Part shown: in pieces, positions 22,299-31,305 of the stretch
Position numbering within the stretch: the stretch's first letter is position 1
How the letters are laid out: every line of letters begins with the position of its first letter
Assembly: GCF_001518015.1 (NCBI RefSeq)
Contig: NZ_LPUY01000073.1
Span: 1 to 32,053 of the forward strand
DNA: 32,053 bases
From: Tritonibacter horizontis
GTDB lineage: Bacteria; Pseudomonadota; Alphaproteobacteria; Rhodobacterales; Rhodobacteraceae
Direction: 5' to 3'
The notes under the pieces: model-generated
What the model was told of the DNA's origin: nothing
What the model saw: the letters and a program-made list of their open reading frames with translations, nothing else
Database searches by the model: none
Made by a program: the position numbers and the translations under genes

Positions 22299-23222
22299 TC
22301 AGTCCAGCAGTCGAAAAGAGGTGGTGGCGGTCATGGCACCGATGGGGGCGATGCGTTTTTGTTGGTAGAGGTCGACCAAATGGGCAAAAACATTGCGCTC
22401 TGCGGCGCCGAGCAGGGCGGCTGGGGTCTCGGTGTAGATCGCGGCTGCAAGGGCGGCAGCTGTGGCCGGAGTGGCTGCGAGATGGGCCAGAATCGCGGCC
22501 TCACGCTGCTGGCGATGGGCCAGGAGCCAGGCCAGACGCTCTTTTGGGGTGTGGATTTCCGGACCATGTCCGGGCAGGAAGCAGGACCAGCTGCGCGTTT
22601 GCAGTCGACGGCAAGAAGCCATGAAATCGGTCAGATCCCCGTCGGGCGGCGAGACCAGAGAGCTGGACCAGCCCATGACATGATCACCGCTGAACAAGAG
22701 GTCGCCCAGGGCAAAGCACAGATGATTGCCTATATGACCCGGGGTGTGGATCGCCTCCAACTCCCAGCTGTCGCCGGTGACAATGTCACCATCGGCCAGG
22801 ATTTGGTCACAGGAAAAATCATGATCCAGCCCCTCGCCACCGCCGATCAGCCCCCCCTGGGCCAGGTCCTGCATGATGGGGCTACGTCCGGCTGTCGCCG
22901 GGCCAAAGGCCAGCACAGGCGCACCGGTCGCGGCCGCGGCGCGCCGGGCGAGGGGGGAATGGTCCAGATGGCTATGTGTAACCAGGATATGAGAAATAAA
23001 CTGGCCAGGTGTCAGCGCAGACAGCAGGGCGTCCAGATGGGGCAAGATCTCCGGCCCCGGATCAATCAGGGCAAGCCCCGTGGTGCCGATCAGGTAGGAG
23101 TTGGTCCCGCGAAACGTCATTGGTGAGGGGTTGGGGGCAAGAATGCGGCGCACGCCCGGGGCAACCTCCTCTGCGACGCCGGGTTTGGGGTTGAACGCAT
23201 CACCGGCATGGGATCTTTTCAT
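22299..23222 (-). CDS. MBL-fold metallo-hydrolase (LACTB2-like)
   Basis: This 307-aa protein has the metallo-beta-lactamase fold with THSHLDHS (H83, H85, D87, H88), H163 in TPGHIGNH, D180 in FSGDH and H219 in LPGHG, the full set for two zinc ions. The C-terminal helical part (about 225-290) looks like the winged-helix tail of LACTB2-like hydrolases. It is cytoplasmic, with no signal peptide. The substrate is unknown; family members include thioesterases and endoribonucleases. It is divergent from the EnvZ-like kinase, 55 bp away. Start at 23222 (MKRSHAGDAFNP). Confidence 0.9.
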   Translation of the reverse strand: MKRSHAGDAFNPKPGVAEEVAPGVRRILAPNPSPMTFRGTNSYLIGTTGLALIDPGPEILPHLDALLSALTPGQFISHILVTHSHLDHSPLARRAAAATGAPVLAFGPATAGRSPIMQDLAQGGLIGGGEGLDHDFSCDQILADGDIVTGDSWELEAIHTPGHIGNHLCFALGDLLFSGDHVMGWSSSLVSPPDGDLTDFMASCRRLQTRSWSCFLPGHGPEIHTPKERLAWLLAHRQQREAAILAHLAATPATAAALAAAIYTETPAALLGAAERNVFAHLVDLYQQKRIAPIGAMTATTSFRLLD

Positions 23223-23277
23223 GGGGCTTCTCCTGTCGCGCGCTGCGCAAATTCATTGCTCCGGTTTAGGCTTAGTC

Positions 23278-24606
23278 ATGATTGTCTCACGTCTCAAACG
23301 CTATCTTCCGCGGATGCCGTCCGGGATCTACGGGCGCGCGGCCCTGATCCTGTTGATGCCGATCGTGCTTTTGCAGATCGTCGTGTCCTTTGCCTTCATT
23401 CGGCGGGATCTGGAGGACATCACAAAACAGATGGCCCAGACCATGGTGCGGGAGTTTGTCCTGATCGGTCAGGAGATCGCACGCAGCGAGTCGCAGCAGG
23501 ATGCCCTGCAGCGGCTACAACCGATCCTCGGTCCGCTCAACGTTTCCATCCGGTTTCTCGATCCGGGCGAGGCGATCCCGCCGGATCTGATCCCGTTCGA
23601 GGATTTTTCTGGCCGGATCGTGCGCGAAACCTTTTCACTGAGCTTGCCACAGTTTCAATCGATCCAACTGCCCCGGTCGCGGCGCATTCGGGTGGTGATC
23701 GACAGCGCGCAGGGACCGGCGTCGCTTGAATTCAATCGCCGCCGGGTCAGCGCCGCAGCGCCGCACCAGCTGATCGTCACCATGGTGGTGTTCGGCTTTC
23801 TGCTTGTGGTGATTGCGATGGCCTATATGCGTAATCAGCTGCGCCCGATCAAGCGGCTCGCGGATGCGGCCGAGGCCTTTGGACGCGGTCGTATGATCCC
23901 CTATCAGCCCCGCGGCGCCATCGAGGTGCGGGCCGCCGGCGCGGCCTTTATTGATATGCGCGCCCGGATCGAGCGGCAGATCGAACAGCGCACCTTGATG
24001 TTGTCCGGCGTCAGCCATGACCTGCGGACGCCCTTGACCCGCCTCAAGCTGACACTGTCGATGCTGGATGGGGAAGATATCTCCGCCATGGAGATGGACG
24101 TGAAGGAAATGGAGGACATGGTGGATGCCTTTCTCGATTTCGCGCGTGGGGTCACCACCAGTGCGATGGAGGAAGTCGACCCCTGTGAGCTGGTCGAGGA
24201 CGCGGTGCAAAGCTGGGCGCGCCAGGGGCAGAATGTGCTGCTGGTCGAGGTCGTCGGCAACCGGCGTGTGCCGCTGCGCACGGCGGCGGTGCGGCGGGCG
24301 GTGGACAATCTGATCTCGAATGCCGTGCGCTACGGCAGCCGCGCTCGGGTTTCTGTCGCCGTGATGCAAAAGTCGCTGCGGATACGGGTCGAAGATGACG
24401 GCCCCGGCATTCCCGAAGATCTGCGTGGCGATGCGATCCGGCCCTTCACCCGGCTTGATCCGGCGCGCAATCAGGATCTGGGCACCGGTGTCGGGCTGGG
24501 GCTTGCCATTGTCGCGGATATTGCCCGCGCCCATGGCGGCACATTGCGGCTGGGCAATAGCGAGGCCCTTGGCGGCTTGCAGGCCGATATTGTCATCGCG
24601 CTCTGA
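23278..24606 (+). CDS. EnvZ-like sensor histidine kinase
   Basis: This 442-aa inner-membrane kinase has two membrane helices (about 20-40 and 163-185), a periplasmic domain between them, HAMP (about 186-238), HisKA with H247 in SHDLRTPLTRLKL, and a HATPase domain with N344/N348, EDDGPGIP (from E372) and GTGVGLGLA (402-410). The SHDLRTPLTR form is typical of the EnvZ/OmpR group. The start at 23278 is chosen because it gives a short basic N-terminus before the first helix; the open frame continues upstream to 23101 across the MBL gene without support. No response regulator lies beside it, so its partner is elsewhere. Confidence 0.9.
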   Translation: MIVSRLKRYLPRMPSGIYGRAALILLMPIVLLQIVVSFAFIRRDLEDITKQMAQTMVREFVLIGQEIARSESQQDALQRLQPILGPLNVSIRFLDPGEAIPPDLIPFEDFSGRIVRETFSLSLPQFQSIQLPRSRRIRVVIDSAQGPASLEFNRRRVSAAAPHQLIVTMVVFGFLLVVIAMAYMRNQLRPIKRLADAAEAFGRGRMIPYQPRGAIEVRAAGAAFIDMRARIERQIEQRTLMLSGVSHDLRTPLTRLKLTLSMLDGEDISAMEMDVKEMEDMVDAFLDFARGVTTSAMEEVDPCELVEDAVQSWARQGQNVLLVEVVGNRRVPLRTAAVRRAVDNLISNAVRYGSRARVSVAVMQKSLRIRVEDDGPGIPEDLRGDAIRPFTRLDPARNQDLGTGVGLGLAIVADIARAHGGTLRLGNSEALGGLQADIVIAL

Positions 24607-24872
24607 GGCGGGCAGCGATGTGGGGCTGGGCCGGGTCGCTTTTGGTGTCAGGCCAGGAACAGCCGGTTGACAGCTGTCAACCTTTCGTCGCTCTGGTCGG
24701 TTCTGATCAGGGCGCCTGCGGTCCAACCCTGCCCGAAGGATCCTGTTTCAACCGGCCAAGGCGGCCCAATTGGTAAGGCCAGGTGCGCAGGACCCATGGG
24801 GCCCAGATCGCCGCACGCACGGCATTAGGCGTGTGTTACTTGTTGGTTTCGTTGGAAAAAGTGGAGAGTTGG

Positions 24873-24945
24873 TAGGCCCGGCAGGATTTGAACCCGCAAC
24901 CAAAGCGTTATGAGCGCTCTGCTCTAACCGTTGAGCTACAGGCCC
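24873..24945 (-). tRNA. tRNA with CAU anticodon, probably tRNA-Ile2
   Basis: On the minus strand the gene starts GGGCCTGTAGCTCAACGG, has anticodon loop CTCATAA and T-arm GGTTCAAATCC, and ends in an encoded CCA. The body (D-arm GGTTAGAGC, variable region TTGGTTGC) resembles the lysidine-modified isoleucine tRNA reading AUA more than elongator tRNA-Met. Automated tools often call it Met. The acceptor stem contains two G-U pairs. Confidence 0.85.
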
Positions 24946-24982
24946 ACTTGGGGAAACTGGTTAGGTAATGGCGGCGATGAGG

Positions 24983-25912
24983 TCAAGCGGTGATTGCGCG
25001 CAGTGACAGGGCGGGGCGCTGGTGGCGCAGTTCCTCCAGTCGCGCGACAACTCCGTCGATCACAAGATCACGGCGGCGATCGACCCCATGGCGCGAGGGG
25101 TAGACGGCGAACACGTCCTTGTCGGGCGCCAGCCAGTCCGGCAGTACGCGTTCGAATGTGCCGTCCTCCAACTGATCGCTGACCATGAAATAGGGCGCGC
25201 GGGTGTAGCCGGCCCCGCCGAGAATCGCGCGCATGATCAATTCCGGGTCATCAGCGGTAAAGCCGACGCGAATCGGGGCCAGCATCTCCTCTTCTCCACG
25301 GGTCAGCGGAAAGAAGCCGCGCACCTGATCCTCGTGGTGCTGAATGAACTTGAGCCGTTTGAGATCTTCGGGCGCTGTCGGGCGGCCAACAGAGTCGAGA
25401 TAGCTTGGCGTGGCGAAAAGCACTGTTTCCATGGTGGCAATCCGGCGTCCGATCCCATCGGTTTCGCCCAGCCGTCCAGTTCGGATCGCAAGATCATAGC
25501 TTTCACGCACAACGTCGATCAGCCGGTCCTCGATCCGCATGATGATCTTGAGATCCGCATGGGTCTGGTCCAGTTCCAGCAGCAGCGGGCCGATCAACTT
25601 GCGCCCCAGAAACGTATTGACGCTGATGCGAAAATCGCCGGACAGGCTGTTGTTGAGCTGATCCAGCTCGACCGTCATCCTGTCGTAACCGCCAAGCAGC
25701 ATCTGGGCATGGGCATAGACCAGTTCACCGGACCGGGTCGCAAGCACCCCCTGCGCCGTGCGGTGAAGCAGCTGGTGGCCGACCTCGGCCTCCAGCCGCT
25801 TGATCTGCTGGCTGACCGCAGATTGGGTCAACCCGCGACGTTGGGCGGCACGATTGAGGCTGCCTTCATCCAGCGCAACGGCAAACGTTTCGAGAAGGGT
25901 CAGCCTGTCCAT
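24983..25912 (-). CDS. LysR-family transcriptional regulator
   Basis: This 309-aa regulator has the N-terminal winged helix of LysR proteins (SLNRAAQRRGLTQSAVSQQI, about residues 17-36, then RLEAEVGHQLLHRT) and a C-terminal periplasmic-binding-like effector domain (about 90-295). It is divergent from the Tat-exported MBL hydrolase at 26034, and a near-perfect palindrome lies in the gap, the standard arrangement in which a LysR protein controls its neighbour. The inducer is unknown. Start at 25912 (MDRLTLLETFAVALDEG). Confidence 0.94.
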   Translation of the reverse strand: MDRLTLLETFAVALDEGSLNRAAQRRGLTQSAVSQQIKRLEAEVGHQLLHRTAQGVLATRSGELVYAHAQMLLGGYDRMTVELDQLNNSLSGDFRISVNTFLGRKLIGPLLLELDQTHADLKIIMRIEDRLIDVVRESYDLAIRTGRLGETDGIGRRIATMETVLFATPSYLDSVGRPTAPEDLKRLKFIQHHEDQVRGFFPLTRGEEEMLAPIRVGFTADDPELIMRAILGGAGYTRAPYFMVSDQLEDGTFERVLPDWLAPDKDVFAVYPSRHGVDRRRDLVIDGVVARLEELRHQRPALSLRAITA

Positions 25913-25931
25913 GGGGTGCCTTATAAATGTT

Positions 25932-25950
25932 GCTTATATCTGATATAAGC
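25932..25950. promoter_or_regulatory. Palindromic LysR operator
   Basis: GCTTATATC-T-GATATAAGC is a perfect palindrome with 9-bp arms, 19 bases upstream of the LysR start and about 84 upstream of the hydrolase start. It contains an AT-rich T-N11-A core and is the probable LysR-binding site. Confidence 0.75.
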
Positions 25951-26033
25951 CGAAATGGGCTGCTCTGGCCAAATGGCAAGGAATAAATCACTATTGTCCG
26001 TATTCAACTCGGATGAGCATATTGGAGTTCCTT

Positions 26034-27002
26034 ATGACTTTGTCTCGCAGATCTTTGCTAAAACAGGCCGGGCTTGGCGCTGCTTCGCTTGCGCTTCCTT
26101 CCTTTGCAACCGGGGTGCAGGCCGCCCCGGCCGGCCCGGCGCCGGTCCTGCATCAATTCAAATTGGGGGATGTGACGATCACGGCGCTGTTGGATGGGCA
26201 TCTGCCGATCCCGGCCAGTGTTTTTTCCGGGTATGACGCCGCCCGCGCCGAAGAAACCCTGGCGGGGAGTTTTTACCAGGCGAATGCCCAGGGGCTGGAA
26301 ATCCCGGTGAATGGCTATCTGGTGGAGCGGGCAGGCGCCTATACGCTGATCGATACCGGGACGGCGCAATTGATGGGGCCGGATCTTGGCGGGCTGCACG
26401 CGGCATTGGCGGCGGCGGGCGTGGACACCGCTGACATCACCACCGTGCTGCTGACCCATATCCACCCGGATCATGCCGGTGGTCTGGTGTCGCCGGATGG
26501 CACCGCGGCCTTTGCAAATGCAGAGCTGGTGGTGGACGAAACCGAATGGGGTTTCTGGCACGACGACGCCGTCCTGGCCTCGGTCCCCGAAGACAGTCGG
26601 GGGTTTTTCCAGATGGCGCGCAACAGCGTCGCCCCTTATGCCGACCGGCTGAAGCCGTTTTCGAGCGAGGCGCAGGTGGCCCCGGGACTGACGGCGTTGC
26701 CATTGCCCGGGCATACGCCCGGTCACAGCGGGTTCATGCTCGACACCGGTGCGGCGCCCTTGTTGTTCTGGGGCGATGTCGTGCACAGCACCGCCCTGCA
26801 GTTTGCCAACCCGGAGTGGACCATCCCGTTTGATGTCGATCAGCCACTTGCCGCCGAGACGCGCAAGGCAATGTTCGACCGGGCGGCGGCGGACGACCTG
26901 TTGGTGACCGGGATGCACCTGGATTTCCCGGGCCTTGGCCGGGTGCGACGCGCGGGCGCGGGGTTTGCCTTTGACCAGGCGCCCTGGCAATTCGGGCTCT
27001 GA
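26034..27002 (+). CDS. Tat-exported MBL-fold metallo-hydrolase
   Basis: This 322-aa protein starts with a twin-arginine signal (SRRSLLK followed by a hydrophobic stretch and VQA-AP), so it is exported folded to the periplasm. The mature MBL domain has [10 protein letters not shown] (H142, H144, D146, H147), [10 protein letters not shown] and FWGDVVHS. These are metal ligands of the lactonase-like branch, where homologues include AHL lactonases; the substrate is not known. The start at 26034 has GGAG nine bases upstream; ATG 26013 would bury the Tat motif. A divergent LysR regulator probably controls it. Confidence 0.9.
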   Translation: MTLSRRSLLKQAGLGAASLALPSFATGVQAAPAGPAPVLHQFKLGDVTITALLDGHLPIPASVFSGYDAARAEETLAGSFYQANAQGLEIPVNGYLVERAGAYTLIDTGTAQLMGPDLGGLHAALAAAGVDTADITTVLLTHIHPDHAGGLVSPDGTAAFANAELVVDETEWGFWHDDAVLASVPEDSRGFFQMARNSVAPYADRLKPFSSEAQVAPGLTALPLPGHTPGHSGFMLDTGAAPLLFWGDVVHSTALQFANPEWTIPFDVDQPLAAETRKAMFDRAAADDLLVTGMHLDFPGLGRVRRAGAGFAFDQAPWQFGL

Positions 27003-27041
27003 CTGCCCGCAATTCCGGCCTTGGGCCGCGCTGTATCAAAT

Positions 27042-27066
27042 GCCACTCCCTTTGGCTGGGAGTGGC
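27042..27066. terminator. Hairpin between the MBL gene and purM
   Basis: GCCACTCCC/GGGAGTGGC is a perfect 9-bp stem with a 7-base loop, 40 bases past the hydrolase stop. The T-rich tail is poor, so it is either a weak terminator or a leader structure of purM. Confidence 0.55.
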
Positions 27067-27135
27067 GCATTCCCTTGTTTCCTTCGCGATCCCTATGCGC
27101 TAAAGCCAGCGGGACCAGCGCGAAGGAGCCATGAG

Positions 27136-28182
27136 ATGACCAGCGGCAAGAACGGTTTGACCTATGCGGATGCAGGGGTGGATATTGATGCGGGCAATGC
27201 CCTGGTAGACCGGATCAAACCGGCGGCCAAACGCACCGACCGCCCCGGCGTCATGAGTGGCCTTGGTGGCTTTGGCGCGTTGTTCGACCTGAAGGCCGCC
27301 GGATTCGACGACCCGATCCTTGTCGGTGCGACGGACGGTGTTGGCACCAAGCTGCGTATCGCGATTGACACCGGTCACGTCGAGGGCGTCGGTATTGATC
27401 TGGTGGCCATGTGTGTGAACGATCTGGTGTGCCAAGGGGCTGAGCCCTTGTTCTTTCTCGATTATTTCGCCACAGGCAAGCTTGAAACAGAGGTCGCGGC
27501 CCGGGTGATCGAGGGGATTGCAGAGGGCTGTCGCCGGTCTGGTTGTGCGCTGATCGGCGGCGAGACCGCGGAAATGCCAGGCATGTACCCCAAGGGCGAT
27601 TTCGACCTTGCGGGGTTTGCTGTCGGTGCGATGGAACGTGGCGCTGTGCTGCCGCGTGAGGTTGCCGAGGGCGATGTCCTGCTGGGGCTGCGGTCCGATG
27701 GTGTGCACTCCAACGGCTATTCACTGGTGCGCAAGATCGTCAAATACTCCGGCCTGGGCTGGGATGCGAACAGCCCCTTCAGCCGTGGCAAGCTGGGCGA
27801 AGATCTGCTGACGCCGACGCGGCTTTATGTGAAATCCATTTTGGGCGCGTTGCGTGCCGGTGGCGTCAATGCCCTCGCGCATATTACGGGCGGCGGCCTG
27901 ACCGAGAACCTGCCACGGGTGCTGCCTGAGGGGCTGGGCGCCGAGATCGACCTTGGAGCCTGGACGCTGCCACCGGTGTTCAAATGGCTCGCAGAGACGG
28001 GTGACATCGACGAGGCGGAAATGCTCAAGACCTTCAACTGCGGCATCGGCATGATCGTCGTTGTCAAAGCAGACCAGGCCGATGCGGTGAGCCAGGTGTT
28101 GACCGAGGGCGGCGAAACCGTCAGCCGTCTGGGCACCGTGACCGTCGGTGAAGGGGTGCGCTATACAGGCGGACTGCTGTGA
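27136..28182 (+). CDS. purM: Phosphoribosylformylglycinamidine cyclo-ligase
   Basis: This 348-aa enzyme closes the imidazole ring of the purine precursor (FGAM to AIR, ATP-dependent). Signatures are [12 protein letters not shown], the ATP-binding [40 protein letters not shown] and [16 protein letters not shown]. The length is normal and no key motif is missing. AAGGAG lies seven bases before the ATG at 27136; an upstream ATG at 27131 runs into a stop. The gene overlaps purN by four bases, forming a two-gene operon. Confidence 0.97.
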   Translation: MTSGKNGLTYADAGVDIDAGNALVDRIKPAAKRTDRPGVMSGLGGFGALFDLKAAGFDDPILVGATDGVGTKLRIAIDTGHVEGVGIDLVAMCVNDLVCQGAEPLFFLDYFATGKLETEVAARVIEGIAEGCRRSGCALIGGETAEMPGMYPKGDFDLAGFAVGAMERGAVLPREVAEGDVLLGLRSDGVHSNGYSLVRKIVKYSGLGWDANSPFSRGKLGEDLLTPTRLYVKSILGALRAGGVNALAHITGGGLTENLPRVLPEGLGAEIDLGAWTLPPVFKWLAETGDIDEAEMLKTFNCGIGMIVVVKADQADAVSQVLTEGGETVSRLGTVTVGEGVRYTGGLL

Positions 28183-28784
28183 GTGAGAAGACGTCTGTAG
28201 CGGTCCTCGTATCGGGGGGCGGCTCCAATATGGTGGCGCTTGTGGACAGTATGTTGCAGGACGGTGCCCATCCCGGGCACCCCTGTCTGGTGCTGTCCAA
28301 CAATGCGGATGCCGGTGGGCTGGCGAAGGCGGCCGAACGTGGCATCGCCACCGCTGTGGTCGATCACCGCCCCTTTGGTCCGGATCGCGCCGCCTTTGAG
28401 GCGGAGCTGATCAAACCGATCCTCGACGCCGGGGCGGAGGTGGTCTGTCTTGCGGGGTTCATGCGGGTTCTCACGGCGGGCTTTGTCAGCCAGTTCGAGG
28501 GACGGATGCTGAATATTCATCCCTCGCTGCTGCCCAAATACAAAGGTCTTCACACCCATGCACGGGCGCTGGAGGCCGGCGACGCGAAACATGGATGTTC
28601 GGTCCACGAGGTGACGCCGCTGTTGGACGACGGGCCGGTGCTGGGACAGGCAGAGGTGCCGATCTTGCCCGGTGACACGCCGGATCAGCTTGCCAGCCGG
28701 GTGCTGGTGCAGGAACATCGCCTCTATCCGCTTGTCTTGTCCCGTTTTTTGCGCGGCGAGCGGGCTCCGGTCTATCTGGATTGA
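28179..28784 (+). CDS. purN: Phosphoribosylglycinamide formyltransferase
   Basis: This 201-aa enzyme formylates GAR using 10-formyl-tetrahydrofolate. It has the VSGGGSNM phosphate-binding start, the catalytic [12 protein letters not shown] (Asn and His), [10 protein letters not shown] and the Asp-containing [10 protein letters not shown]. Start is GTG 28179, overlapping the purM stop as GTGA, so translation is coupled. Length is normal. Confidence 0.96.
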   Translation: MSEKTSVAVLVSGGGSNMVALVDSMLQDGAHPGHPCLVLSNNADAGGLAKAAERGIATAVVDHRPFGPDRAAFEAELIKPILDAGAEVVCLAGFMRVLTAGFVSQFEGRMLNIHPSLLPKYKGLHTHARALEAGDAKHGCSVHEVTPLLDDGPVLGQAEVPILPGDTPDQLASRVLVQEHRLYPLVLSRFLRGERAPVYLD

Positions 28785-28882
28785 CTGCTGGTGCGAGAGG
28801 GTTTGCAACCAAACCCGCAGCAGCGTATCAACAAAGAACCGAGCGGACGTAACTTTCAAAAAAACCGGCAAAGACGCATTTG

Positions 28883-30037
28883 ATGAGAACCCTGACGACA
28901 ACAGACGAGCTGCGCAGTTTCTGTGAAGAGGCCGCGAAACATCCCTATGTGACGCTCGACACCGAGTTCCTGCGAGAGCGGACCTATTACTCCAAACTCT
29001 GTTTGTTGCAGATCGCCTTTCCGGGGGGCGAGGAGAACGCCGCGCTGGTCGACCCGCTGGGCGCGGATTTGTCGCTGGCGCCGCTCTATGATCTCTTTCG
29101 CAACGAAAATGTGGTCAAGGTCTTTCATGCGGCCCGTCAGGATCTGGAGATCTTCTGGGTCGATGCCGGCGTGTTTCCAAAGCCGCTTTTTGACACGCAG
29201 GTCGCCGCGATGGTCTGCGGGTTTGGCGAACAGGTCGGCTATGAAACGCTGGTGCGTAAGATCTGCAAGCAGGGTCTGGACAAGACTTCGCGGTTCACCG
29301 ATTGGTCGCGCCGCCCGTTGAGCGATGCGCAGAAGACCTATGCGCTGGCGGATGTGACCCACCTGCGGCAGATCTATGAATACCTGAGCCGGGAACTGCA
29401 AAAAACCGGTCGCAGCCATTGGGTCGCCGAGGAGCTGCAGGTTCTGACCGATCCTGCGACCTATGATGTGCAGCCGGAGCAGGCCTGGCGTCGGGTCAAA
29501 ACCCGCACCACCTCTGGCCGGTTCCTGGCCGTGGTCCGCGAACTGGCTGCGTTTCGCGAGGAATATGCCCAGTCCAACAACGTGCCGCGCAACCGGGTTT
29601 ACAAGGACGACGCGCTGGTCGAGCTGGCATCGACCAAGCCGCGTTCGGTGTCCGACCTTGGCGGGTCGCGGCTGCTGTTGCGTGAAGCGCGCAAGGGCGC
29701 GATTGCCGATGGTATCTTGCAGGCAGTCGAACGCGGGATCAACTGCCCGGCGGACCAGATCCCGCAACCGGATCGCTCACGCGAAAAACTGCAGGTCAAT
29801 CCGGCGCTTGCCGATTTGTTGCGGGTGCTGTTGAAGGCCAAGACCGAGACCGCTGGCGTTGCGGCAAAACTGATCGCCCCGTCCTCCGATCTGGACGCCA
29901 TCGCTGCGGGGGAGCGGGATGTGCCCGCCCTGAGCGGCTGGCGGCAAGAGGTGTTTGGCGCCGATGCGCTGCGGCTTTGCGAGGGGCGGATCGCGCTGGC
30001 TGCAAAGGGTCAGACCGTGCAGGTGGTCGAACTTTAG
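28883..30037 (+). CDS. rnd: Ribonuclease D
   Basis: This 384-aa 3'-5' exonuclease processes tRNA 3' ends. The DEDD-y residues are D26 and E28 in VTLDTEFL, D87 in FHAARQDLEIFW, and Y153 with D157 in YALADVTH. An HRDC domain follows (about 205-290, with FREEYAQSNNVPRNRVYKD). The start is taken at ATG 28883, just after a TTG at 28880 in frame. It lies 98 bp after purN, so co-transcription is possible. A terminator hairpin follows. Confidence 0.95.
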   Translation: MRTLTTTDELRSFCEEAAKHPYVTLDTEFLRERTYYSKLCLLQIAFPGGEENAALVDPLGADLSLAPLYDLFRNENVVKVFHAARQDLEIFWVDAGVFPKPLFDTQVAAMVCGFGEQVGYETLVRKICKQGLDKTSRFTDWSRRPLSDAQKTYALADVTHLRQIYEYLSRELQKTGRSHWVAEELQVLTDPATYDVQPEQAWRRVKTRTTSGRFLAVVRELAAFREEYAQSNNVPRNRVYKDDALVELASTKPRSVSDLGGSRLLLREARKGAIADGILQAVERGINCPADQIPQPDRSREKLQVNPALADLLRVLLKAKTETAGVAAKLIAPSSDLDAIAAGERDVPALSGWRQEVFGADALRLCEGRIALAAKGQTVQVVEL

Positions 30038-30142
30038 ACCCCCGGGGCGACCCGAAGTTGCCGGCCAGACCTTGGCTGTGACTAAGCACCGTTTAGATCC
30101 GTAGGGAAGACCTGCTAACAAAGACCGGCAGGGAAACAGCAA

Positions 30143-30174
30143 AAGGCGCGCTCGGATCGAGACGCGCCTTTTTT
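30143..30174. terminator. Terminator between rnd and the convergent lipoprotein gene
   Basis: AAGGCGCG/CGCGCCTT with a 12-base loop, followed by TTTT on the plus strand and preceded by AAAA, so it can act in both directions. Confidence 0.8.
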
Positions 30175-30200
30175 GATGCGATATCGGTGCCGGGGGAGGC

Positions 30201-30722
30201 CTAGCGACGGCTCTCGCGGGCGTTGGTCTCCCCGACCACGCGAATGACACGCACACCGGCCAGATCCTGATTGGTGAGGCTGACAGCGGCGCGGATTGTC
30301 CGGGTCGCTTCGGTGCCACGGTAGGTTGCCTTGTCCGGGTAGGTCACGCGAAACGTAAATTCGAGACGGCCTGGCTCTTGGGGGTCGCTGGCGACCAGCG
30401 CGGCCTCATAGGCGCCGTTCCGGGTGGCCTGTCCGACTGCGGTGACAATCGCGCCGATCGGGGTGCGTTGAATGTCGATATCGACGATGGTTGCGATGGG
30501 CTGGCTGTGATCGACAGTATCGTCGTCGCGCCCAAGCAGGTTGACCCGGTCCTTGTCGGTGTCGGGGATCAGCGGGTTCGGGTTTGGTGCCTCGACCTTT
30601 GATCCGGCGGCCTCGCGAGAGTTGCCGAACCAGTTTGTGGGGTTTACGCGAGAGTCGCGCCAGCCGCCGCAAGAGGACAGGACCAATGTGCCGATCAGAA
30701 GGGCGCCGAGAGTAATACGCAT
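30201..30722 (-). CDS. Predicted lipoprotein (DUF3576-like), function unknown
   Basis: This 173-aa protein has a lipoprotein signal (MRITLGALLIGTLVLSSC, lipobox LSSC, C18) followed by a low-complexity stretch (NPNPLIPDTDKDRVNLLG) and a compact domain with strand-rich FTFRVTYPDKATYRG. I recall similar small lipoproteins in Alphaproteobacteria under DUF3576, but the match should be checked. It is convergent with rnd and divergent from sufE. It should be anchored in the inner or outer membrane. Confidence 0.75.
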   Translation of the reverse strand: MRITLGALLIGTLVLSSCGGWRDSRVNPTNWFGNSREAAGSKVEAPNPNPLIPDTDKDRVNLLGRDDDTVDHSQPIATIVDIDIQRTPIGAIVTAVGQATRNGAYEAALVASDPQEPGRLEFTFRVTYPDKATYRGTEATRTIRAAVSLTNQDLAGVRVIRVVGETNARESRR

Positions 30723-30855
30723 GAGTACCTGCCGCAGTCAGTGTTGCTTGCAAATCTGACTACCCGATTGAAGCGGCGTTGAAAAGCGGTTGAAAACGAC
30801 GCAGGCCTGGCCTAGGTCCGATCTACTCCCCCTGGACGTTGAGATGAGGACAGCC

Positions 30856-31269
30856 ATGGCCACCGCCGCCTTTGAAGAGATCGTCGAAGATTTCGAGTTC
30901 ATCGAAGACTGGGAGGACCGGTATCGCCATGTCATCGAGCAGGGCAAGGCGATGGCGCCGCTGGACGACGCCTTGAAGGTTCCGGCGACAAAGGTCGATG
31001 GCTGCGCCAGTCAAGTCTGGTTGCACACGCAGATCGAGGGGCAGGTTTTCCGGTTTGACGGGGATAGCGATGCGATGATCGTCAAGGGGTTGATCGCGCT
31101 TTTGCAGAAGCTCTACAGCGGCCTGACCCTGGCGGAGGTGCTCGCCGTGGATGCCCGCGGCGAGATGGAGCGGCTGGGGCTCAACGAACACCTGTCGGCA
31201 CAACGGTCCAACGGGCTGCGGGCGATGATCGAACGGATCCGCGAGACTGCCGCTGCCGCATTGGGGTGA
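30856..31269 (+). CDS. sufE: SufE-like sulfur acceptor
   Basis: This 137-aa protein accepts persulfide sulfur from the cysteine desulfurase SufS during Fe-S cluster assembly. The acceptor C50 is in TKVDGCASQVWLH, and the C-terminal LSAQRSNGLRAMIERIR is typical. The start at 30856 (MATAAFEEIVEDF) has GAGGA upstream; ATG 30844 in the same frame is possible but less usual for the family. No other suf genes are in the window, as is common for this stand-alone copy. Confidence 0.93.
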   Translation: MATAAFEEIVEDFEFIEDWEDRYRHVIEQGKAMAPLDDALKVPATKVDGCASQVWLHTQIEGQVFRFDGDSDAMIVKGLIALLQKLYSGLTLAEVLAVDARGEMERLGLNEHLSAQRSNGLRAMIERIRETAAAALG

Positions 31270-31305
31270 TTTGACCCGCTTGCCTTGGGGCCGATGGCGC
31301 TGTCG

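Noticed and set aside
22359-23126. Plus-strand open frame of about 255 codons opposite the MBL hydrolase
   Set aside because: The minus strand carries all metal ligands of the hydrolase; the plus-strand product has no domain and an odd composition.
23101-23277. Upstream extension of the EnvZ-like kinase
   Set aside because: It lies over the divergent MBL gene start and adds no membrane or signal feature; ATG 23278 gives a normal N-terminus.
25022-25948. Plus-strand open frame of about 308 codons opposite the LysR gene
   Set aside because: Shadow of a clear LysR regulator; it also runs through the operator palindrome.
26058-26990. Minus-strand open frame of about 310 codons opposite the Tat-exported hydrolase
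   Set aside because: Arginine- and histidine-rich shadow with no family features, while the plus strand has a Tat signal and MBL motifs.
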